NCBI GenBank assembly: GCA_004154925.1 | Contig: QJNS01000038.1 | Span: 1 to 64,000, forward strand | Direction: 5' to 3' | Length of the DNA stretch: 64,000 nucleotides | DNA from: Monosporascus cannonballus | Taxonomy: Eukaryota; Ascomycota; Sordariomycetes; Xylariales | In this document: positions 1 through 8,591 of the stretch, in pieces | Position numbering within the stretch: the first letter of the stretch is position 1 | How the letters are laid out: each line of letters starts with the position of its first letter | Translations under genes and position numbers: made by a program | The notes under the pieces: model-generated | What the model was told of the DNA's origin: nothing | The model's input: the letters and a program-made list of their open reading frames with translations, nothing else | The model's database searches: none

Positions 1-87
<87 letters not shown>
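1..87. repeat. Poly-C homopolymer at window start
   Basis: The first 87 bases are C without interruption, then normal mixed sequence follows. This is not a fungal telomere repeat (TTAGGG/CCCTAA units are absent). A pure homopolymer this long at a sequence edge is best explained as an assembly or read-end artefact, though a real G/C tract cannot be excluded. Confidence 0.9.
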
Positions 88-89
<2 letters not shown>

Positions 90-986
90 AGCGAGTGCAC
101 CTGGGTAGGTAACCCTTGACTGCCTCATCTGGCCATCTGACTGAGTTGTGAATATAAACAGAGCTCTATGTTGAACGGCTCGCGTACCGAGCTGTATGTA
201 AACAATTGACTGATTGAATGGTTGAACAGTCCAAACGGATAATACCATCCAGATCTTTTCCACTTTCGTCCACCGGAGTTTCAGGGCTCCTCATTTCGAT
301 AAGTAGTAGATAAATGGCCCTTTTGTATGCTAGATACGGGCGGCGAACCCGACTCACGTGAAGAGTAAACTATGGGCAGGCTGGATATTACGTAGTGGTG
401 ATACGACATGTTATAGTTGGGTAGTTTAACTGCAGTCTGATATTATGCTACGCGGACGTTGCGAGTTAGCTCCTTCGTATCTCCACATGCACTAGGACTG
501 CCTTGACTGTACTCAGCAATCCAGCGGCAGAGGCAATGGTATGCTTGGAGACTGGAGGTGTAATTATCAAACCGTGTTGCAGAAAAGGGGTAGCCTTCTT
601 AGTCGTCAAGGCTTGAAGCAGTGCCAGTGCCCTGGAATAACCTTATTCCGGAGAGCGCACACTACCTAGGAATAGACAGAGCTTTCTAGCCACTGCTCCC
701 TACAGCTCGAATCTAGTCAGACAATCATCAATTTCCCACACTCTATATTTTACTTTCTCTCCCTATCAGGTTAACTGTCACAAACTATACCTTGCCATTT
801 TGTCATGTGTAAGTCTATCATCACTCTAGGTCTTCAGGCTTGGGATTCCCGTGTCAGAACCCGGAAGGTAAGGGGATATATGTCAAAATTAAGGAGCGTC
901 CTTCGGAGCTCATTCTTTGATTCCAGGTATCTGGAAGCTGTAGTTGAAGACTATGTTGCACCATGCGCATATGGCCTCCAATCACA
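88..986. other. Intergenic, no gene seen
   Basis: Mixed-composition sequence. Only short chance reading frames occur on both strands and none shows family motifs or a coherent splice structure. No tRNA or telomeric repeat was recognised. It lies downstream (3') of the minus-strand gene ending at 987. Confidence 0.5.
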
Positions 987-2070
987 TCATCTCCTACCTG
1001 CTTCCTCACCACTAACAAAACCAACATTCTGAAGAGAAAAGAGCCATATACGAGCAACCCCCAAAGGCCAAGCACTTTTGGGGGTTCCGGTCCGATATGA
1101 ACATATGCGAAACGTGAACCAAGACGTGAAAGCCGCTATTTAGCAGCAGAAACATACTCGGTGATTCTCGGGCTTGTAAGGGCCAGCATCCTTGACGGCC
1201 GCGACGACCCAGGGGTCTAATTGCCGACGCCCTAATCAGCATGTGCTCACACGGATTTTACGAAGGAGTGAGAACATACAGTCGTAGTCCTCGCACATCT
1301 TCATGACTAGGATGTCCCAGTAGCGCGAGCTGATACTGTCGACCTCCATCATGCCGCCGGTGTTGGCATAGCAGTCGCGAAGAATCATGGCATCCCAGGG
1401 GTGGTACTGGCACGAATAAACGGGACCCCGGAAGATGCGGACCTTGCTCGGCACCGTGGAAAGGAATCCCCAGTCGAAACTGGCATTCTTCGCGGTGATG
1501 TTGACGTTGACTGGATCTGCTGTCAGTTACAGACCCCCCTCCAGGCGGCAAGGCGGGGTCGTTGTTAATAATCTTTCTTACCTTTCATGGACTTCCACTG
1601 CGCAGGGTTGGAGATGTCAAGGTCGAATCCGACAAGCTGGCCGCCAGCCTCAGCCACCATCTTCTTACAAGCATCATCATTCTCGACCGTCCAGTCCGTC
1701 TGTGTCGGTATTCGTGAGTAAACAGAAAACGTAGTTAACAGGGAGCATATATACGGTTTCGAAGCCTTCGCCCGGCTTCATGTGATACTGTAAAGAATCA
1801 CATTAGAAAAAGAGAGGACGGAGCAGAAGTTGCAATGGCCTAGCCCTGTAGGGTACTCACAATCTTGCGTAGGTAGCTCGTCTTTGCGTAGTGCACCCAA
1901 GGAGCATCCTGGGCGTCGAGCAGGGCTCGATCTCTGTCATCGACGGGGGAATCTCTGAACCAGGCCTCGGGCTTGCCCTGTAGCCACCGGCGAGCGATGA
2001 AAGGCTTAGGCATTCCCAGGCTTTGCAGAATGGGGAACGCCGCGGGATCGACATTGAAAGGCGTGGACAT
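987..2070 (-). CDS. Uncharacterised 233-aa protein, six exons
   Basis: I do not recognise the family. The model was built from frame-consistent GT..AG introns: exons 1861-2070, 1755-1787, 1582-1699, 1280-1519, 1158-1216 and 987-1028. These join without a frame break into 233 codons plus TGA. The start is the ATG at 2070 (MSTPFNVDPAAFP). The frame is open further upstream to 2163, but only from a GTG. The protein is soluble-looking, with no signal peptide or membrane segment. It contains the stretches GMPKPFIARRWLQGKPEAW, DWTVENDD, YHPWDAMILRDCYANTGG and YPWVVAAVKDAGPYKPENHR, and ends GEEAGRR. The last two introns are the least certain; without them the frame closes at 1236. Five introns in about 700 coding bases matches the intron-rich gene next to it. 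A fungal enzyme with aromatic-rich motifs is plausible, but no function is assigned. Confidence 0.6.
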
Positions 2071-2899
2071 TGTGCCAAGGTGAGCTTGGAAGTAAGAAAT
2101 GATGATATGGGCGGGGTCGGGATCAAGTATGTATTGAATATCCTGCTTCAGCGTAGGAGACACGAGTATGCAGATAGATGAGATAGAAGTGGGAGTTTGG
2201 GAGAGTGAAGATCAGATTTCTTTCCTTTTAAGTTCTGGGAACGGTGTTGTCTAAGGTCAAAAGGAAGCCACGCCCTCAGGTGTTGTAAGTTCCACCTTCC
2301 GGGAAATTGCGTTACTCAACAACGAAGTGAGAATCCCTCGAGTCAATAAGTATCTCAATTACATATCAGCTTGGCAAGGGATGATTTCAAGTAGCTATTT
2401 GGTTTTGGACTACCGCTCATGGCGAGTTCAATGCTTTAAAACGCTGTCAAAGTTTCGCGAGAGCAGTCATTGGAACACATTAAAACACCCCTTCCGCCTG
2501 CTAGGCGTCTTTACGTTGACCCAAAGTCAGGTCTGATACCAACGCCATATATTCCCCTTTAAGTCAAGACAGCATTTTATCTTCGCGGGCATTGGTGACG
2601 ACGGTAAGGTCAATATGACTTTATAGCCTTTTATTCACTTCCCACTCCCCTGAAGAGGAAGCTAGATGAGACGAAATCCCGAAGTGATCCATTCACAATC
2701 GCTTCCATTTTCTAGGAAAGGCGTAGGCTCTTCAGAATCAGCGTCAGCCTTAGTCCTTAGCCATATGGGTGTGGGCGACAATGACGGACCCGCACTTCGC
2801 TTCAGGGGAACCGACAAAAGCTGAGATGCCTCTAGATGACAACTTATAATGGTCTGTCTTACCGTGGCCGGGGGTACAATCGGTCTCCTCTTACAGGCG
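2071..2899. other. Intergenic, no gene seen
   Basis: An 829-base gap between the start of the uncharacterised gene and the stop of the prolyl-tRNA synthetase gene, both on the minus strand. It should contain the promoter of the former and the terminator of the latter. The reading frames present are short, without motifs, and overlap no plausible splice model. Confidence 0.5.
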
Positions 2900-5880
2900 C
2901 TAGTAGCTGCGACCAAACATTGTCCATGATTTCGCAAGCTTGCCGCATTCCGGATTTAGACACTTCGTCTCACCCTGGACGAGACCCTCGGGCTGGAGTA
3001 GGATACAGGTGTTAGCAATTTGCCTCCAGATATGTCGAGTTTTCGGGGGGTACACAGGCCTCTTGGACTACACGAAACTTACCTGCTCGAAAGGAATGCA
3101 TAAGCTCTTCATGCCCATGCTTGGTAGTTGTCTTCCGTCTGGTCCAATCTCTCCGCCGTTCTCACTCTTGGTCATATCCTTGATTCGCTCTTCGCATGGT
3201 GGTTCCTCACAGAAGGGGATGAGGACCACGTTGCGCGAGTCTAAGGCCGGAACGACCTTCTTCCACTCTGTCAACTGCAACCTATGAGACTTGTATGCCT
3301 CGTCGGCTTTATTGTACAAGTCCTGCTGGATCGTCTGAAGAAGTGCGGGCACCTGCGTGGCAAGCTCGTCGATAGGGATGGTTCCCTTGGCCCCAGTGTC
3401 ACGGCGAGCATAACTCACTACCGAGCTAGCGGCGTCCTTGGGTCCGAACTCCAAGCGTAGAGGTACACCCTTCATTTCCCAGTCGGCAAATTTGAAGCCA
3501 GGGGTGCTGAGAATGTGGTTAGCGAGGTTGTTGCGCGATGTGAGAGGCAGGACAGAAAATAGGAATCATGTAAAAGGGGAGTATCAACGGGAGTGATATT
3601 TCAAGGCTATACTCACTAGCCTTCCCGAGAATCAACATCGACGCGGACCTTGGCAGATTTCAAAGAGGCGCGTATTTCGTCGACTCGCTTCATATGTGCA
3701 TCCTTGTCTTCAGGGGACATCTTTGCAGTTATACCGACAGGAATTATAATGGCTTGGATCTTGGAAACCCGAGGAGGAAGGACGAGGCCTTTGTCATCTC
3801 CGTGTAGCATCACCATGACACCGATAACACGGGTTGACAAGCCCCTATTGCATTGTCACTACATTAGCGGACATATGTCTACAAAAAGCGGACGATGGGA
3901 CAGGGAGGGAAGTCCAGGAGGACCATATGGGACGGGCCGATAGATATAGCAAAAACGTACCAAGAATTCTGCCAGACGTAGATCTTATCGCCCTTCTTTT
4001 CCGGGTCCTCTACGGTAATGTCGAACATCTTGCTGAAATTCTGACCGAGAGCACTGAGACACGTGTCAGAATGGCTTCGAAATACCAATGCCGGTAAGCA
4101 TTGTGCCTACTGAGAAGTTGCTCCCTGGATGCCACGTCCGTTTGTCGGAATGTAGGCCTCACACGTCGATGTCCAGTACCCACCGGCGAACTTTTCGTTC
4201 TCAGTCTTCCTGTATGGTTCTGGGGATTAGTACAGCACATTCTGAGCCGACCCGGGCACAGCTTGGTTGAGTGCAGATATCCGACACAGGAGAATTTCTC
4301 TTCAATGACGACAACAAAAGGTCCGTAGAACTTACTTGCCGCGCACAACTGGGACCGCTAGTAGTTGCTACTGGATTTTTAGTGTTACTCCGAGTTCGTG
4401 GGCATGATGGCCGCTTACCTCATAGACGCCAGCGTAGAGCTCCAGGATTTGAAGGACTTCCTCCTCCGCAAGCTTCTCGGTAATATGAGCACTATAAAAT
4501 ATTAGTTTCATATCTGGATATATATGTATGGGGATGCATACGTGTGTCCTTCCTGCCAAAGGAACTCTCGGGCTCTAAGGAAGGGGGTTGTCTGCTTAGC
4601 TTCCCATCGAACCTAGTCCATTGAATCGTCGCGTCAACTATGAGAGATACTGATTTGGGAAATCATGGCCCCGCTTACGACGCTGTTCCATTGGTTCAGT
4701 CGGAAGGGAAGGTCTCGGTGTGATCGGATCCACTTGGCATAATAGGGGTACCTGCAGAGTTTGATTAATGACGAACTGGCAGAACGGGCGCTTGTCATTT
4801 ATACATTACAGCCTCACTCGTGGGACGAACAGCTACAGGTACCTGTGGCGATAAACGGATCAGCTGAAAATGATCCGTAGATGTAGGACCGGGTATCGTC
4901 TAACCTCTAAGTCTTTGTCTCCCCTGGCCGGGATTAGTCCTGCTGGAACCTCATGAACTATAAGGGAACGTACGCCTTAGTAACCCAAGCCAATTCCTGT
5001 GAGAGTTATTAGCATCTCTACACCTAAATGAGCAAGGGCCGTCTCACCGGAGCGAAGCCTTCGACGTGCTCTCTGCAGCGTATGTGTTAGCTAATCCTCC
5101 TGCTTCAAGCAAATTCCGAATTCCGCGCAAGAGCTCGAACACGTACTTCTCCTATTTGGGAGTTAGTCGCGAGCATTCTTAATTTGTGAAATGAATAGGG
5201 TGTGGCGAAAATCCCCAACCTTCTCTAGCGATTTGGCAGAAAGGAACATGGGAAAGCTGGTCTCGTCGACCCCAATGGCCTGGATCCTCTCTTGGAAGAA
5301 CCCTCGTATCTGATAGCAGTGCTTGGTTAGCCGGTTTTACTGATGGAGATGGAAATTTTTCTATTCTATTAACTAATAGAATAAAGAAAGGGATTGTTAC
5401 CTCGTTCCATATGTGCATAGCAGCCGCTATTCCGCCGCCTCATGTCAGCCAGTCGTCCAAAAGTCGGTTCTATAGGCCGGAGTCTCACGTCGAAGGATGT
5501 AGAAACCGGAAATCTGTCATATAAATCAAATCAGCAAAGGGACTACTCCCAAAAGCCGGGGTATCGCGTTCATGGCAGCAGCTCTGATATGCAGGGTAGG
5601 GGCAACTAGTAAAAATAAACAAGAACTTCCTACTCACCTCGGAATAGTATTCCACCAGCTCGGCCTTGATCACCAGCTCCTGATACCACTGGGGGAAGTC
5701 GGTCTCCTTGGAGACAGTAATGCCGATGATCTCCTTCGAATCACCGCCCTTCTTCGCAGCCCCTCCAACGACCGGAAGCGTGGCAGTTTTGGCAGCTTTC
5801 TCGGCCTTGGCAGCAGCCATCTTGGCCTGTTTCTCAGCCTTCTTCAGAGCGCTCTTGGACTGTTCTTGTGGCTCGGCCAT
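2900..5880 (-). CDS. Cytosolic prolyl-tRNA synthetase, 18 exons
   Basis: Class II aminoacyl-tRNA synthetase that charges tRNA-Pro, eukaryote/archaeal type. Exons: 5638-5880, 5489-5513, 5401-5426, 5220-5309, 5147-5151, 5048-5072, 4974-4996, 4905-4923, 4805-4842, 4679-4751, 4542-4612, 4419-4491, 4336-4367, 4111-4209, 3961-4053, 3617-3844, 3083-3506, 2900-2992. Together they give 1680 nt, 559 aa, with every phase matching. A Lys/Ala-rich N-terminus (residues 1-45) precedes the catalytic core. Landmarks are [18 protein letters not shown] (130-147), RPTSE (158-162), motif 2 [20 protein letters not shown] (191-210), [19 protein letters not shown] (273-291) and motif 3 GLSTRVIG (313-320). The anticodon-binding domain follows, then the diagnostic C-terminus ending MFGRSY. 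No YbaK-like N-terminal editing domain is encoded. All introns are GT..AG, and the gene appears intact despite many apparent frame breaks in the unspliced DNA. The start is the ATG at 5880. Confidence 0.93.
5147..5151 (-). other. 5-nt microexon (GAGAA) of prolyl-tRNA synthetase
   Basis: On the minus strand a tag acceptor is followed by GAGAA and then a gtacgt donor. Including these five bases between exon 4 (ending CTA GAG AAG) and exon 6 (starting AGAGCAC) yields SLEKEKEHVEGF, the expected family sequence. Skipping them shifts the frame. The flanking introns are 68 and 74 nt. Confidence 0.8.
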
Positions 5881-6598
5881 GGTGACGATATTTCGCGCGT
5901 CCGCGTCCGCGTTCCGTTTTCTCGGAGATCGAGGTGGTTATGGGGTAAAGAAAGTTGCGATCGAGGAATTGGTTGCTATTCTTCCACCCAAACCTCCTTT
6001 CCTTATTTAAGGCGGGGGCGGGGTGAATTGCCAGAATTAATTTAATTGGGCACAGGCGCTAAGATAAGCCGAACATCGATAAGGCTAGAATGAGTCAGCC
6101 GGGCAGCGAAGCCAGGGGTCATTTCCACAATGGCGGGACCGGGGAAACACGCGACACATAACAGCCACCTCAACATCGAGTTCCTTGCTAGAAACTTTCC
6201 AGGAATCGCATAATACAGTGTTCCCCTGCTCGATGCTCCCTTGCGGGTTCATAAATAAGAGATACTTCATGCGTTCGTTGGCGCATATCCCACATCTGCA
6301 ACGGTTCCTTCCGAGTCTCAAAGGTCATGGGGTCCTCTACAAAGTCTTGTTGTACCACCACGTATACCATATGTAACAAGTCTGACTTAGCTTAGAGAAT
6401 AGAGCATGTGACCGGGGGATGACTCTTTAAATTGGCAATCTTATCTAGATTTCGCAAACTAATCATAATAATCATTGGGATCAGGATTCGAAGTACTGCG
6501 CGATCCGGCCCGACGATACCACTTCACCATCTTAGGAGACACATCCCGAGATCCAACCGGGGTCTCATTAATAAACCTCCATCGTATGGACCTGATGC
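5881..6598. other. Intergenic, no gene seen
   Basis: A 718-base gap holding the upstream region of the prolyl-tRNA synthetase gene. A 62-codon minus-strand frame at 6188-6379 contains FVEDPMTFETRKEPLQMW but shows no recognisable family or splice partners. It is not called. Confidence 0.45.
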
Positions 6599-7026
6599 CT
6601 AATAATCTTCCAATTTATAGACCTCATACGCAGGTTCCTCATACGGATGAGCCCTACAAGATGCCATCAATACCCGTCAGCGCACAGTGCATGCAACCGG
6701 GAATTCGCAAAAAGGTGGTAAACTCACTTCTTCAGCGCGTCGACGGCCCTCTTAACCGTGTCCTCCCCGATGCACAGCGTCTCTACCCTAGCCTCTTGAA
6801 CCTCCTCGAGTTCGCCGACCTTTCCGATATGTGGGTTGGCGGAGTCTCCGGGGCGGAACTGGCCGGTCCCGAGGCTGCTCCAGCAGCACTCCGTGTAATT
6901 GCCGGCGCCAGGGTACCGCCCTGCGCCCGCGGCGAAGATGGCCGTCTTGCAGGCGGCGAGCGAGGCCGGCGGCACGAAGAACACGAGCTTGAAGCGCTTT
7001 GCTGCCGCTGACGCGACGCTGGCCAT
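6599..7026 (-). CDS. Stand-alone NIF3/YqfO-type CutA-like domain protein
   Basis: Two exons (6728-7026 and 6599-6653) separated by a 74-nt GT..AG intron encode 117 aa. The protein matches the CutA-like domain found inserted in bacterial YqfO and also as single-domain proteins related to NGG1-interacting factor 3. Visible signatures are KLVFFVPPASL near the N-terminus, AIFAAGAGRYPGAGNYTEC, the GTGQFRPGDSANPHIGKVG turn region, and the conserved ending AHPYEEPAYEVYKLEDY. It contains only this domain; no metal-binding NIF3 lobes are present, so it is not a full-length NIF3 protein. The start is the ATG at 7026; the frame extends further only through a TTG codon. Cellular function is unknown for this family, and a cytosolic location is inferred from the absence of targeting signals. 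It is divergently arranged with the methyltransferase gene to the right. Confidence 0.82.
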
Positions 7027-7421
7027 ATCTCTGGATTTGTTCTTCTCGGGGTGTGTGCTCAAATTAAATCACAAAGGGAGTCAATGCGTTGATGCGTTGA
7101 GTTCCCCGCTCGCCCGGTTGAGGTTGGAATTAGCTGTCGCGAGTACGGACGGAGTCAATCTTAGGTCCTTACTCCACATCGAACCAGGCTGTCGCGGTTT
7201 TTGCCAAGCCCGTCTTCCGCAATCCGGGCATCCACCTTCCGAATTGGGCGCATTGCATAACGTTGCACCCGGGGTCGTACAGGTACCTGTGTACGATCAA
7301 TTGTCACGACTCCTATGGTTTAAGTTCTGACTCATCGGCATCTGTATATTCACTGTGCAGGGACCATTTTCAATGAGACCAGCAGCTCTTTGAGCCCAAC
7401 CAGAATCCATCATCATTTACT
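7027..7421. promoter_or_regulatory. Shared divergent upstream region
   Basis: This 395-base gap separates the minus-strand CutA-like gene from the plus-strand methyltransferase gene, so both promoters should lie here. No TATA box or specific binding site could be supported. Confidence 0.4.
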
Positions 7422-8105
7422 ATGGCATCGTCTTCCGTGCCAGAAGATTTGAAGGCTCGCGTGAAGGCCTCGTACGATGCCATTGCGCCGAAATACAACG
7501 AGTGGGCAATCGCCACTTCGGCACAGCGTTTGAAATATCTGGATAGGCTGTTGGCATTGTTACCGCTGTCAGATCAATCGCAAAAGCTCCACATCCTGGA
7601 GCTCGGTTGCGGCTGCGGAATCCCCGTGACACAGAAATTGCTTTCTCATCCAAACGTCGTCGTCACCGCCAATGATCTCTCCGGCGCCCAGATCAGCCTC
7701 GCGAAGGGTAATCTGCGGCATGATCATAGCGAAGACGTCTCTAACAGATTAGTATTCGAGGAGGGCGACATGACCGCGCTGTCCTTTCGGGACGGGTCTC
7801 TAGATGCGGTGATTGGGCTTTACAGCATCATCCATCTCCCACGGCCGGAGCAGGCGGAACTCCTACGGAAGATAGCGGGGTGGCTGAAGCCGGGAGGCCA
7901 TCTGCTAGCGAACTTCGTCGAGGAGGAATTGGAAAGTTTCGTCATGGACAGGTGGTTGGACGAAAAAGGCTGGATGTTCTGGAGCGGCTGGGGTCGGGAA
8001 ACCACGATAGAGCTATTGCGGCAAGTGGGCCTCCGGATCGTGGTAGAAGAGGTGGTGAGAAATGTTGGCGATGCGGCTTTTCTATGGGTCATTGTGACGA
8101 GGTGA
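7422..8105 (+). CDS. Class I SAM-dependent methyltransferase
   Basis: A single uninterrupted exon of 227 codons plus TGA, starting at the ATG at 7422. It has the Rossmann-fold methyltransferase layout. An N-terminal helix (SYDAIAPKYNEWA, 18-30) precedes motif I LELGCGCGIPV (59-69), which binds S-adenosylmethionine. An acidic/Asn stretch, ANDLSGAQISLAK, holds the probable ribose-binding residue. EEGDMTALSF (113-122) is followed by DAVIGLYSIIHL and the post-motif LKPGGHLL (155-162). A Trp-rich segment follows (WLDEKGWMFWSGWG), then a C-terminal beta strand. The length is normal for small stand-alone fungal methyltransferases (Methyltransf_11/25 type). The acceptor substrate cannot be deduced, and no biosynthetic backbone gene lies nearby. 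The gene is convergent with the dynamin gene to the right. Confidence 0.88.
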   Translation: MASSSVPEDLKARVKASYDAIAPKYNEWAIATSAQRLKYLDRLLALLPLSDQSQKLHILELGCGCGIPVTQKLLSHPNVVVTANDLSGAQISLAKGNLRHDHSEDVSNRLVFEEGDMTALSFRDGSLDAVIGLYSIIHLPRPEQAELLRKIAGWLKPGGHLLANFVEEELESFVMDRWLDEKGWMFWSGWGRETTIELLRQVGLRIVVEEVVRNVGDAAFLWVIVTR

Positions 8106-8591
8106 AACATCCTCAATGTTAATAGTCCTGATTTCGCGCACTACCAATCAACCATCTAGCGTTTTCCTGAAGGCAAATGCCATGGGGGACTTGGGAATAT
8201 GTGAACAGATTATCCCATCGAACCCTCATGGGCCACCTAGTCGCGGGTCTGCGTCTCTCCAAACCTGATCCGATCTGAAGCCTCGGAGTGTCGGATTCAA
8301 GCTTGATCCGCAGGTAACATCAGAACACGGATGGTCTGGAGCCGGCTCGACCAAACCCCTTCACGGATATTTGAAAATATCAGCCTCTAATGTAAGACAT
8401 GTCTGCGAAATGGCTGGTAATGGTACAGGTGTTATTCGATACTCGATGCGAGCATATTAGGACGAGAAACGAAGATCCTTTAATATAGGGGGCAGATATT
8501 GTACAAATTTTGATATCGCAAAAGGCTTGTGGGAAATAATGACACATTCGGATGCCACTGTTATATAATTCAGAGCCTCCTCTAAACCTAG
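8106..8591. other. Convergent 3' intergenic region
   Basis: 486 bases between two genes that face each other (methyltransferase plus, dynamin minus). Both terminators should lie here. No coding potential was seen. Confidence 0.45.

Noticed and set aside
1..87. Telomere
   Set aside because: Pure C without any TTAGGG/CCCTAA-type unit.
2900..5880. Prolyl-tRNA synthetase as a frameshifted pseudogene
   Set aside because: Apparent breaks near 4800 and 4970 disappear once short GT..AG introns are placed; all 18 exons join in frame and the conserved C-terminus is intact.
6188..6379. Minus-strand 62-codon frame upstream of the synthetase
   Set aside because: No recognisable motif, no splice partners and no family resemblance.
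6475..7011. 178-codon plus-strand frame
   Set aside because: It is the antisense shadow of the CutA-like gene, whose minus-strand product is clearly conserved.
2900..8105. Synthetase copy plus methyltransferase as a self-resistance/secondary-metabolite cluster
   Set aside because: No polyketide, peptide or terpene backbone gene is nearby and the synthetase looks like the ordinary housekeeping type; whether a second copy exists cannot be seen here.
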